Shown here piece after piece: positions 51,252 to 59,537 of a stretch of DNA of 64,000 nt (the first letter of the stretch is position 1; every line of letters starts with the position of its first letter). Origin of the DNA: Dinoroseobacter sp039192165 (lineage in GTDB: Bacteria > Pseudomonadota > Alphaproteobacteria > Rhodobacterales > Rhodobacteraceae); NCBI GenBank assembly GCA_039192165.1, contig JBCCXD010000008.1:120823-184822 (forward strand). The letters are read 5' to 3'. The translations under genes and the position numbers were made by a program. The notes under the pieces were generated by a model. That model searched no databases, had not been told where the DNA came from, and worked only from the letters and a program-made list of their open reading frames with translations.

Positions 51252-52348
51252 GCCTCAACCTCTTTGGTCTCAGGCGCGGGCTTTGGACGTTTGGCGAGAG
51301 CCCCTTCGACCACTCCGAGCACACCCTTCGGCATGAAGATCGTGACGAAAATGAACAGAGCCCCAAGCGCGAAGAGCCAAAGTTCCGGGAACCAGCCCGT
51401 CAGAAGCGTTTTGGCAGCGGCGACAATAATGGCCCCGATTGCGGCACCGACCAGCGTTCCGCGTCCGCCAAGCGCCACCCAGATTACAATTTCGATCGAA
51501 TTTGCAGGGCTGAATTCGCCAGGATTTATGATACCGACCTGCGGTGTGTAGAGCGCGCCTGCCACGCCAGCCATCATCGCAGAGACGACCCAAACAAAGA
51601 GCTTGTAGCCCTCTACACGGTACCCAAGAAACCGCGTCCGATCCTCCGCGTCGCGGATGCAAACAAGGACCTGGCCAAGTTTCGAAACTGTGATTGCGCG
51701 CGCAATAAGAAGGCCCCCTGCGAGCGCGATGGCAGACAGAACGAATAACCCGGCACGCGTCGTGTCAGATTGCAGGTCAAAACCCAGAACATCCTTAAAG
51801 TCCGTCAAACCGTTATTGCCGCCGAAACCCATCTCGTTGCGGAAAAACGCCAGCATCAAGGCGTACGTCATTGCCTGCGTAATGATCGAAAGGTAGACCC
51901 CTGTGACCCGAGACCGGAATGCAAACCAACCGAAGACAAAGGCCAGCGCACCCGGCACAAGAAGCACCATCAGGCACGCGAACCAGAACATGTCGAATCC
52001 GTACCAGAACCACGGAAGTTCCTGGTAGTTCAGAAAAACCATAAAATCCGGGAGCTCTGGGTTGGCGTAGACGCCGCGGTCTCCGATCTCGCGCATAAGG
52101 TGCATGCCCATCGCGTAGCCGCCAAGCGCAAAGAATGCGCCATGCCCGAGGCTCAGAATGCCTGTAAATCCCCAGACCAGATCCAGCGCCACCGCAAGCA
52201 GGGCGTAGCACAGATACTTTCCAAAGAGCGACACCAGATAGGATGGGACGGGCTGTCCCTCTAGCCACAGGTTGCCCGCGGGAATAGCTACTGTCAGGAC
52301 AAACAGACCTGTCAGAAAAATGCCCATGCGGCGGTCGATCAGGCCCAT
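51248..52348 (-). CDS. urtC: Urea ABC transporter permease UrtC
   Basis: This 366-residue permease of the LivM type has about ten helices and contains LALDLVWGFTGILSLGHGAFFALGG (parts of ~56-80) and TLVGAAIGAIIVAAAKTLLTG. The start at 52348 is one base after the urtB stop. It is part of the urt operon. Confidence 0.95.
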   Translation of the reverse strand: MGLIDRRMGIFLTGLFVLTVAIPAGNLWLEGQPVPSYLVSLFGKYLCYALLAVALDLVWGFTGILSLGHGAFFALGGYAMGMHLMREIGDRGVYANPELPDFMVFLNYQELPWFWYGFDMFWFACLMVLLVPGALAFVFGWFAFRSRVTGVYLSIITQAMTYALMLAFFRNEMGFGGNNGLTDFKDVLGFDLQSDTTRAGLFVLSAIALAGGLLIARAITVSKLGQVLVCIRDAEDRTRFLGYRVEGYKLFVWVVSAMMAGVAGALYTPQVGIINPGEFSPANSIEIVIWVALGGRGTLVGAAIGAIIVAAAKTLLTGWFPELWLFALGALFIFVTIFMPKGVLGVVEGALAKRPKPAPETKEVEA

Positions 52349-52349
52349 G

Positions 52350-53951
52350 TCAGTTCTCCACCGCACGGCCCTTCACCGCGAAGAGACCTCGTGGACGCTT
52401 CTGGATGAAAAGGATGATAAAGACGAGGACCAGGATCTTCGCCAGAACAGCGCCGGCGAAGGGCTCCAGGAACTTGTTGGCAATCCCCAACGAGAACGCC
52501 GCCGCGAGAGTGCCCCAGAGATTGCCCGCCCCGCCGAAGACGACGACCATGAAGCTGTCGACGATGTAACTCTGACCGAGGTTCGGAGAAACATTGTCGA
52601 TTTGGCTCAGCGCGACGCCGGCAAGCCCTGCAATTCCCGCACCAAGGCCAAAGGTCAGCGCGTCGACCCAACCCGTGCGTATCCCCATGTTCGCAGCCAT
52701 GGCGCGGTTTTGTGTGACCGCCCGCATACGCAAACCCATGGATGTTTTTTTCATAACGAAGAGAAGGATCGCGAACACGGCAAGTGAAAATAAAAGAATC
52801 CATAGACGGTTGTAGGTAACGGTCATTTGTCCGATTTCGAAAGCTCCGGACATCCAGCTTGGATTACCGACCTCGCGGTTGTTCGGCCCGAAAATCGAAC
52901 GCACCGTTTGCTGCAGCATCAGGCTGATGCCCCAGGTTGCGAGCAGTGTCTCCAACGGGCGTCCGTAGAGAAACCGCACACAGCCGCGCTCGATTGCTAT
53001 GCCGACGCCTCCGGCAATCAGGAAGGCAAGCGGCGCCGCGATCAGCAGCGACCAGTCGAAAAGTCCCGGGAATGAGGCGCGGATCACCTCCTGAACAGCA
53101 AAGGTCGTGTACGCACCGAGCATTACCAATTCGCCATGGGCCATATTAATCACACCCATCACGCCGAATGTGATCGCGAGTCCGATGGCCGCAAGCAGCA
53201 GCACCGAGCCGAGCGACAATCCGAACCAGACGTTTTGGGCCATGTTCCAAAGTCGTTGGTTCGCCTCAATAGCGGCCACCGCATCGCTGGCAGCCTGCGC
53301 GAGGACAGGGTTGGTGGCCTGCAGCAAAGGTGTAAGGACGCTCAACGCGTCCTGATTTCCCATGTCCCGCAGGGTGCTTATCGCGGCCACTTGCTCTGTA
53401 TCCGGCAAGTCGCTTTCGAGAACTGTTGCGGCAATCGCATAGTCCAGCGCTTCTGCGACATCGCCATCTGTTTCTTCACCGCGCACGGATTGCAACAGCT
53501 CAAGCTGATCCGGGTTCGGTGCCCGGAACGCGGCTTCTGCAGCAGCAAGCCGCAAAGAAGGGTCCGGGGCGCGCAGTGTCAGTGTTCCTATTGCAGTGCG
53601 GATGTCGCGCCTCAGGCCGTTATTGACGCGGATTTTCGAAGAACCGCGGCGCGGAACGATGCCGTATTCCTCGCCGGTCAGCGCATCATAGGCCACGTCA
53701 TCGCTGCCGATTTCGCGTATTTCGACAATCGCTTCGTTTGACTTCAGGAGGTGCAGATTGCCGTCCAGCAGCACTTCGAGCAGAGGAACTGCCCGGGGAT
53801 CGCCCAAAGCGCCGAGCTGCGCAACAACCTCTGCGCGTTCAGCGAACTTGCCTTCCGGAAGCTTGGCGACCAGCTCCTCGAAATTCTGAGCCGAGGCGAC
53901 GGTTGCGAGACAGCAGAACAGGGCTGCGAGGCACTGGCGTAAAATAGTCAT
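52350..53951 (-). CDS. urtB: Urea ABC transporter permease UrtB
   Basis: This 533-residue protein has a signal peptide and a ~230-residue N-terminal extension with HEAT-like helical repeats, followed by the LivH-type permease domain of about seven or more helices (AIGLAITFGVMGVINMAHGELVMLG, parts of ~260-284). The long N terminus is typical for UrtB. It lies 74 bp downstream of urtA. Confidence 0.94.
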   Translation of the reverse strand: MTILRQCLAALFCCLATVASAQNFEELVAKLPEGKFAERAEVVAQLGALGDPRAVPLLEVLLDGNLHLLKSNEAIVEIREIGSDDVAYDALTGEEYGIVPRRGSSKIRVNNGLRRDIRTAIGTLTLRAPDPSLRLAAAEAAFRAPNPDQLELLQSVRGEETDGDVAEALDYAIAATVLESDLPDTEQVAAISTLRDMGNQDALSVLTPLLQATNPVLAQAASDAVAAIEANQRLWNMAQNVWFGLSLGSVLLLAAIGLAITFGVMGVINMAHGELVMLGAYTTFAVQEVIRASFPGLFDWSLLIAAPLAFLIAGGVGIAIERGCVRFLYGRPLETLLATWGISLMLQQTVRSIFGPNNREVGNPSWMSGAFEIGQMTVTYNRLWILLFSLAVFAILLFVMKKTSMGLRMRAVTQNRAMAANMGIRTGWVDALTFGLGAGIAGLAGVALSQIDNVSPNLGQSYIVDSFMVVVFGGAGNLWGTLAAAFSLGIANKFLEPFAGAVLAKILVLVFIILFIQKRPRGLFAVKGRAVEN

Positions 53952-54025
53952 TGTTGTCCCGCATTTTGGGGGTCACGGCCCACACCTGTGGCGCAGGCCG
54001 TGAAGCTGACATCTATGCAGCGGGC

Positions 54026-55309
54026 TTAGGAGCCGCCACCGCAGCTGCTTGTCGTGGTGTTGTAGTTCCCGCAGTTGATCGGGTCGGTCCAGTCCGAGAT
54101 AAGAGCCGCGGATTCCGGCAGATGGTCGGACCATGCGTCTCCGGCCACGAGATCGTCAGTTTCCCAGACAACGTCGAACTGACCATCGTCCTGTATCTCG
54201 CCAACCAGCACCGGTTTGGTGATGTGGTGGTTGGGCAGCATAGTTGACATGCCTCCGGTCAGGTTTGGCACGGTGACACCAATAATGCTGTCAATGACTG
54301 CATCTGCGTCGGTGGTGCCGGCGGCTTCTACGGCCTCTACCCACATGTTGAACCCGATATAGTGGGCTTCCATTGGGTCGTTGGTCACCCGATCTTCATT
54401 CCCGATAAATGCATGCCATGCTTCGATGAACTCGTCATTTTCGGGCGTGTCGACCGACATGAAGTAATTCCAGGCCGCGAGGTGACCAACCAGAGGGCCG
54501 GTGTCAAGGCCGGCAAGCTCTTCTTCACCCACCGAGAACGCGACAACCGGGATGTCTTCCGCAGATATACCTTGGTTTCCAAGTTCCTTGTAGAAGGGTA
54601 CGTTGGCGTCGCCATTGATGGTGGACACAACGGCCGTTTTCTTACCTGCCGAGCCGAACGTCGCGATATCGGAAACGATGGTTTGCCAGTCGGAATGCCC
54701 GAAGGGAGTGTAATTGATCAAAATGTCTTCCGGCGCGACACCTTTGGACTGGAGGTACGCTTCAAGGATCTTGTTGGTGGTGCGCGGATAGACGTAGTCG
54801 GTCCCCGCCAGGACCCAACGCTCAACGCCTTCCTCGTTCATCAGGTAGTCTACCGCAGGGATCGCCTGTTGGTTAGGTGCGGCGCCCGTATAGAATACGT
54901 TGCGCTGGCTCTCTTCGCCTTCGTACTGAACCGGATAGAACAGCAGCGAGTTCAACTCTTCAAACACCGGAAGAACGGATTTCCGAGACACGGATGTCCA
55001 GCAGCCGAACACCACGTCCACGTTTTCGCCTTCGATCAGCTCTCGCGCTTTTTCTGCGAAAAGCGGCCAGTCAGAGGCCGGGTCTACGACAACCGCTTCA
55101 AGCATTTTGCCGTTCACGCCGCCTTTCTTGTTCTGCTCTTCGATGAGCATCAGCATCACGTCTTTTAGCGTGGTCTCGGAGATGGCCATTGTACCAGAGA
55201 GCGAATGCAGGACACCAACTTTAATCGTGTCGTCCTGAGCCATGGCTGCGGTTGACATCATGGCTGATGTCAGACCGGCTAGTATAAGGGATTTCCCGAA
55301 ATGCTTCAT
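54026..55309 (-). CDS. urtA: Urea ABC transporter substrate-binding protein UrtA
   Basis: This 427-residue periplasmic binding protein has a signal peptide (MKHFGKSLILAGLTSAMMST) and the Leu/Ile/Val/urea-type core: IKVGVLHSLSGTMAISE (~30-46), VFGCWTSVSRKSVLPVFEE (~97-115), NLLFYPVQYEGEESQR-like region, and the GSDYVYPRT-like VLAGTDYVYPRTTN (~153-166). It is the first gene of the operon. No urease genes are in this window. Confidence 0.95.
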   Translation of the reverse strand: MKHFGKSLILAGLTSAMMSTAAMAQDDTIKVGVLHSLSGTMAISETTLKDVMLMLIEEQNKKGGVNGKMLEAVVVDPASDWPLFAEKARELIEGENVDVVFGCWTSVSRKSVLPVFEELNSLLFYPVQYEGEESQRNVFYTGAAPNQQAIPAVDYLMNEEGVERWVLAGTDYVYPRTTNKILEAYLQSKGVAPEDILINYTPFGHSDWQTIVSDIATFGSAGKKTAVVSTINGDANVPFYKELGNQGISAEDIPVVAFSVGEEELAGLDTGPLVGHLAAWNYFMSVDTPENDEFIEAWHAFIGNEDRVTNDPMEAHYIGFNMWVEAVEAAGTTDADAVIDSIIGVTVPNLTGGMSTMLPNHHITKPVLVGEIQDDGQFDVVWETDDLVAGDAWSDHLPESAALISDWTDPINCGNYNTTTSSCGGGS

Positions 55310-55763
55310 AAATCTGCTTCCCAAAGCATGGGCCGCGAACAGGCTACCGGGCGCCCATGGGTTTCAATCCAGGCAGCGCGCGCTTATGTGCCCCTCACGG
55401 CGTTTTGTTGCGTCGGTGCGGCGGCAGAGAACAGCCAAGTACGATGCCGTCGCACGCGTTTCCTCAGACGCCCAGGGCGGCAGCCCCCGGCGCACGGACT
55501 GTCCCGCAGCGTTTCGAAAGACAGAAACGGGAATCGTGTAAGAGCGGCCTGAATCGGGCGTCAAGCCGCGTAAATTCCGAACACCTGACTAAAAATTAAT
55601 CGCTCTGCTTTAAAATCATCCGGGTTTGAGTCGGTGGGTTTTCTGCGTGATTGGGGATTGCGCGAGCGATAGTTGGTCCTGCTCATTGGGTTTGCGGCGT
55701 CCAATCTCTGCGAATGGGCCTTGACGCCCCAAAGCCGGTGTCATACGCAGCGCCGCATCCCGT
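55310..55763. other. Leader region of urtA up to the tRNA; no gene seen
   Basis: This 454-bp stretch holds the presumed urt promoter. I found no convincing coding frame, terminator, NtrC palindrome or sigma-54 site in it. Confidence 0.5.
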
Positions 55764-55840
55764 GGCGTGGTAGCTCAGCTGGTTAGAGCGCACGACTCAT
55801 AATCGTGAGGTCGAGAGTTCAAGTCTCTCCCACGCCACCA
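55764..55840 (+). tRNA. tRNA with CAT anticodon (elongator Met most likely, Ile2 possible)
   Basis: A full 77-nt cloverleaf is present: the 7-bp acceptor GGCGTGG/CCACGCC, D-arm GCTC..GAGC, anticodon stem CACGA/TCGTG with loop CTCATAA (CAT), T-arm ending in GTTCAAGTC, discriminator A and an encoded CCA. The CAT anticodon fits elongator Met. The minor Ile2 tRNA also has CAT before modification and cannot be excluded by eye. The sequence after its 3' end is AT-rich and gene-poor. Confidence 0.92.
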
Positions 55841-56031
55841 AATTACCAATATTAATTGATATATATCAGATTCTTAGGGGCTTTCTTGAAAAGTTGATCC
55901 ACCCTTTTGTCCACCTTTCGATTCTCGCAGCTTCAGTTTCAGCAACCCAATCCACTCCAGGCTTCGACAAGGTCGGTCATAAGAATCAAAGCCAGCAAAC
56001 CAACAGCCGCGACAATCACTTCTACCGCTCT

Positions 56032-56220
56032 GGAAATTTGGAAAGCCAGCGGGAGATTGACGAGAACCTGGTGCGGTCAGAGCTCACGCCGTTGCTACAG
56101 GCGGAGCACCTAGCGAAGCGAAAAGAGCTTTGGGTTACGCGGAATAATGAGCAAACTTCGCTCACTAATAGGGGCCATCCGAAACAATTTTTATCAGAAA
56201 CGGCAGAGGCTGTGGCATGA
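56032..56220 (+). pseudogene. Fragment of a ParB-like domain protein
   Basis: The reading frame carries REIDENLVRSELTPL and EHLAKRKELW, the helical stretch following the ParB/Srx-type nuclease-like domain of plasmid-partition or phage ParB proteins (usual form: IDENL-RA-LTPAERAEHL-RRKELY), then GHPKQFLSETAEAVA. It lacks the N-terminal part, has no plausible start, and ends in TGA. It is probably a remnant of a mobile element inserted next to the tRNA. The upstream ~190 nt after the tRNA show no intact gene. Confidence 0.55.
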
Positions 56221-56314
56221 AACTAGTCCACGTTAAACCGGGAACCGTCAGGCTCAAAAGCGCGGCCAGACCAAACGGTTGCAATTAGTGCGCTTCAATA
56301 TGCGAAACGAGCGT

Positions 56315-57016
56315 TCAATTAGGCCTGTAGTCGGGCTTTGATGAACAGGACAAGAACGCTCCACTGAGTGGGCCATTGATCACATGAGGATTGCAGAGGA
56401 CCTTGTGGCGTAACATCACGGCCGCTCCCGGTTTCTGAGGAAAATCAAGAATATCGTAGCCGACTGTTCGTTGCGGATCGTAGCGGCCATTTGGCCATGT
56501 CTTATATGCGGCGATATAGATTTGATGCGAAAACGCCGCTTTGTCTGGCATTCGGGCGGGCTCTGCAAAAGACTTGAACCAAGAGACTGAGAGAGGATCT
56601 GAGAGGTCCTGGTTCACGGGTTTATCAGCGTCCTCACCATAGGCCCTTGCCCAGATTTTAGCGAGTTGCGCAGATTGATCGGGTGTCATGCCCTCCAAGC
56701 CCACATAACACGTGTCGCCAAGGATCAAAATCGTCACAGCCTCATCAGGTGCAGTCACCATTGTTCGCTCAATCAACCGACCGTTCCGCGCTTTTATAGG
56801 CTGCACGCCGACGTCAAACCCCGCACGCTGGAACTGGCGTTTGATCCCGCCTGGGAGACCCACGCCAATACAGGCACGCACCGCACGCTCTGCCACGGCA
56901 TAGCTTTGGCTGTTCGCGGGTACGGTGCTGATATAGGTTGGTTCGTACTCAGGTACACCGCACGCTGCTGTAACGAACAGAGCGCCGACCAAAAGACCTC
57001 TTATATACCGCGACAT
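56315..57016 (-). CDS. Hypothetical lipoprotein
   Basis: This 233-residue protein has a lipobox (FVTAACG) ending the signal sequence. The mature protein contains RACIGVGLPGGIKRQFQRAG and several Cys. I recognise no family. It is a single gene, flanked by gene-poor AT-richer DNA, and could belong to the putative island. Confidence 0.75.
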   Translation of the reverse strand: MSRYIRGLLVGALFVTAACGVPEYEPTYISTVPANSQSYAVAERAVRACIGVGLPGGIKRQFQRAGFDVGVQPIKARNGRLIERTMVTAPDEAVTILILGDTCYVGLEGMTPDQSAQLAKIWARAYGEDADKPVNQDLSDPLSVSWFKSFAEPARMPDKAAFSHQIYIAAYKTWPNGRYDPQRTVGYDILDFPQKPGAAVMLRHKVLCNPHVINGPLSGAFLSCSSKPDYRPN

Positions 57017-57186
57017 GTCTTTACCTATTGTATTGCTTTAGGATTTCCAACGTTGGTACATTGCTTTGAGAAGGCGTGAAACAGCAAACGCGAGGGTTCC
57101 CGTCGTAGACGCACCGGCGCATTTTTTTGCAAAGTAGCAGGGATCGAAAGAGATCCTTGCCACCTGCAAAGCCAAGCATCGGACTT

Positions 57187-57459
57187 ATGAGATTTGACGA
57201 AGACTATTTTCCGATAGCTGTAATCTACGATCACATTGTCCTGCTGCCCTCGGCACAAAAGCTGCACCCAACAAATACTCCTGCGGAGGAAATATCGGAG
57301 AAGCTAATGTCGCCAGAACAAGAAATCGCCCCGCGGTTTCAGCACAACTGCGTCGGGCCCGCTGTTGTGCTTTGCGGCGCCCAGGTAATTGTCCAACCAG
57401 ATTTGATTCCTAATGCGACGGTTCCGCCTCAGTACGTTTGGCTCGATGGCTGGCCTTAA
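57187..57459 (+). CDS. Possible hypothetical ORF
   Basis: This 90-residue frame starts MRFDEDYFPIAVIYDHI and ends YVWLDGWP. It has no clear ribosome site and no recognised domain. It converges with the XRE gene. It may be a real small gene or chance. Confidence 0.3.
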   Translation: MRFDEDYFPIAVIYDHIVLLPSAQKLHPTNTPAEEISEKLMSPEQEIAPRFQHNCVGPAVVLCGAQVIVQPDLIPNATVPPQYVWLDGWP

Positions 57460-57497
57460 TAGTGGTGGGCTGCCCGGTATAGCACTCGGCGCAACTT

Positions 57498-57731
57498 TCA
57501 CTTACTCGCTTTCTTCCTAAGCCTCACTCCCGGCCCGCCGCCGTTCTCTGCAATGAATTCGACGCCTGCAGCTTCGAGTGATGCGCGTATCGCTTCGATA
57601 GTTGCTGGCTTCAATTCCTCGCCGCGCTCAAGGCGAGATATTGTATTAGGCGAAACGCCAGCCTCTGCGGCTAGTTCCCGGAGTCCGAAACCTGTGGCGA
57701 CCCGCGCCATCTTGCATTGAGTTGCGTTCAA
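57498..57731 (-). CDS. XRE-family transcriptional regulator
   Basis: This 77-residue helix-turn-helix protein has QCKMARVATGFGLRELA and AAEAGVSPNTISRLERGEEL, the Cro/CI-type HTH, then ATIEAIRASLEAAGVEFI, a common short form with a hydrophobic tail. The start is a TTG at 57731, because typical members begin a few residues before the QCKMARA motif. An ATG at 57710 is the alternative. A palindromic operator lies only 4 bp upstream and suggests autoregulation. Confidence 0.85.
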   Translation of the reverse strand: MNATQCKMARVATGFGLRELAAEAGVSPNTISRLERGEELKPATIEAIRASLEAAGVEFIAENGGGPGVRLRKKASK

Positions 57732-57734
57732 AAT

Positions 57735-57791
57735 GATAGCTCTGCTACTTTTTTATTGACTGGCAATTGTCAAAATGATAGCCGTGCTATC
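57735..57791. promoter_or_regulatory. Operator pair and divergent promoter between XRE gene and 96-residue gene
   Basis: GATAGCCGTGCTATC at 57777-57791 is a perfect palindrome (6-3-6). A second, imperfect copy GATAGCTCTGCTACT sits at 57735-57749. TTGTCA (57767-57772) with CATAAT about 18 bp later makes a rightward promoter that the perfect copy overlaps. The left copy overlaps the XRE ribosome-binding region. This is the pattern of a repressor that controls itself and its divergent neighbour. Confidence 0.65.
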
Positions 57792-57819
57792 ATAATAATC
57801 CAATCAGGAGACCAAAGCA

Positions 57820-58110
57820 ATGAAAGAACAACGCGCCCGCGCGAATGATAGAGGTTTGCCTGAAAAGGGAACCCGGTGGACCAGGCCGCAGCCGGTTTTG
57901 GGGCAAGATCACTGGGCCGAGATCCATGATGCTCTGACGCTGGCGATTGACGCGCTGGGCGATGGTCCCAGCACAACAAACAGAGACTTCTGCTGGCGAA
58001 ACCTGGGAGTCGCGCGAGCTGAGTTGAAACGGGCGCAGCGGCGTGCGGAGAAGTGGGCTGAACGCGAAGTAAAGAAACAGCTTCAGAAAGCTGAGGGGGT
58101 AAAGAAATGA
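57820..58110 (+). CDS. Hypothetical protein with basic helical C terminus
   Basis: This 96-residue protein is preceded by AGGAG 9 nt before the start. The C-terminal third, ELKRAQRRAEKWAEREVKKQ, is strongly basic and probably coiled. I do not recognise it. The stop overlaps the ATG of the next gene (ATGA), so the two form an operon under the divergent promoter. Confidence 0.65.
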   Translation: MKEQRARANDRGLPEKGTRWTRPQPVLGQDHWAEIHDALTLAIDALGDGPSTTNRDFCWRNLGVARAELKRAQRRAEKWAEREVKKQLQKAEGVKK

Positions 58111-58347
58111 ATAAGAGAGAGGCTCGCGGCAATTAGAAGAGAAATCTGCCAGGCAGATGACCTGGGCGGGTCCCTGGATGACCTGCGGTCGGTAATACGC
58201 CTATTGCACGACCTCGCTACCACCAACGGTTTGGACCTCGCAGAACCGGACCAGTTATCGTTCTACTGGCTGACGTCGAAGGGCTTGCAAGCCGTGTTTG
58301 ATTTGGAGACTGCGTGCGACCGCGTTGAGAAGCTAAGCGAGACATAA
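58107..58347 (+). pseudogene. Small gene broken by a frameshift in an AG repeat
   Basis: An ATG at 58107 with a good ribosome site (GAGGGGG) starts MNKRE, but the frame stops after nine codons. The +1 frame is open from just after AGAGAGAG (58114-58121) to TAA at 58345 and encodes LAAIRREICQADDL to CDRVEKLSET. Adding one AG unit restores a single 80-residue frame. It could be a pseudogene, a sequencing error or phase-variable. Unknown function. Confidence 0.5.
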
Positions 58348-58431
58348 GACCGCAATTGGGAGACATCAGCCTATTAATGGATGGCGCGCTGTTATGCATC
58401 CTTTCGTACACGTTGCTGTTGCTGCCTCCCA

Positions 58432-59067
58432 CTATGTGAATGAAGCGTTGTCCATGGTCACCAAAGTCGGTTTGACTTCCACTTCAATTGACAGCTTCAC
58501 AGCGTCGTCCTGCTGATCAGCAGATGGCTCTAGTAGCCTTTGCGTTTCTACGCTGAACGCCGAAAGCAGTTTATCGTCTTCCAAGAGTACGAAGAATGGA
58601 TCTTCGTCGCCCCCTGGAGCGACCTTGTCATCGATCTGATTGTCTTGGGGCATAGATAGGCCGTCAAGAAGTACCTTTAGCCGATTGTCTATATCTCCAT
58701 GCGAAACAACTGATCCAGGTGGATCGCGCCGTAAAAAGAGAATTTTGAGAGAACACTGGAGCAAAAAATCGGCCCTTACTAGCGGTACAAAACGGAAGTC
58801 ACGCCGGCGATAAAAGTCTGGAAGCAGAGTTACAACAGGAAGCCTGTCCTCGTTTCCGGCGAGCCTCGAAAGACGGTCAATTGGTCTTTTCAAGGATTCT
58901 TCGAGCTCAGATTTAGATGATATCCAATTACTTAGAAACGGATCGCTCTCCCAGAGTTCTTTTAGTTGAGCGTGGAATTGCCGACGGATACTATGCATTC
59001 GGGCGCTGCCGCGACGACGGTTTTGTCCTACTTTGAGTGAACCTTGGTATGTCAATACAAACTTCAT
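58432..59067 (-). CDS. RusA-like protein (putative Holliday-junction resolvase fold)
   Basis: This 211-residue protein has GDIDNRLKVLLDGLSMPQ (~123-140) and LLEDDKLLSAFSVE (~161-174). The D-x-D-N...K...D...DD spacing resembles the RusA resolvase active site. The N-terminal ~60 residues (QGSLKVGQNRRRGSARMHSIRRQFH) are basic. RusA-family enzymes resolve Holliday junctions and are often phage- or island-borne. This is a pattern-based guess and no partner is adjacent. Confidence 0.55.
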   Translation of the reverse strand: MKFVLTYQGSLKVGQNRRRGSARMHSIRRQFHAQLKELWESDPFLSNWISSKSELEESLKRPIDRLSRLAGNEDRLPVVTLLPDFYRRRDFRFVPLVRADFLLQCSLKILFLRRDPPGSVVSHGDIDNRLKVLLDGLSMPQDNQIDDKVAPGGDEDPFFVLLEDDKLLSAFSVETQRLLEPSADQQDDAVKLSIEVEVKPTLVTMDNASFT

Positions 59068-59537
59068 GCTTCAAAGCCGCCACAAATGAAATTCAAGAGC
59101 TTCAGAGTAGAAAGCCTGCGATTCAAAAACCTTAGAAAGCAGGCTTTTCTGGGATTATAGTCTCGGAACGAGCCAAGTCCAAGGGACGCCCGCTTGATCG
59201 TTCTCCAGTTGGACAGAGCTAGCCGTGATCTCATTAATAAGTGAGAAGCCGGTTTTGTTTGGCAATCGAGTTGAGGTGTCTGCGTCTGTGGAAAACACGG
59301 GGCGAGTAAATACCAGTGTTATGCGAAATGCTATAAGGTATCTCGATCCCAAGAGCATCACGTTTCAGAAGTATTTAAGGCTGGTAGGTTTGAAACGAGT
59401 TTACTCGTGATACTTCACCCATGTGAGGCAGCGCTTCTGCAAACACTGAACACTACCGGGTTGAATAGTCCACACCCAGAGTACAGCCATCCCTTTAAGT
59501 CGGATTTAAATAAATATTCAGGTGCTTACTAGGAATC
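59068..59537. other. AT-rich stretch without recognised gene
   Basis: This 470-bp region lies between the RusA-like gene and the 3' end of the RTX gene. Short frames of about 60 residues occur on both strands (e.g. 59225-59410) but lack ribosome sites or recognisable motifs. It may hold remnants of a former gene. Confidence 0.4.

Noticed and set aside
55764..55840. tRNA-Ile2 (lysidine-modified CAT)
   Set aside because: Not ruled out. Elongator Met is preferred only as the default call for this anticodon.
59225..59410. 61-residue ORF on the plus strand
   Set aside because: No ribosome site, recognised motif or neighbour supports it.
59495..59509. Third TTAA-N7-TTAA near the 3' end of the RTX gene
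   Set aside because: It lies downstream of the gene in AT-rich DNA with no promoter to serve, so chance is the simpler explanation.
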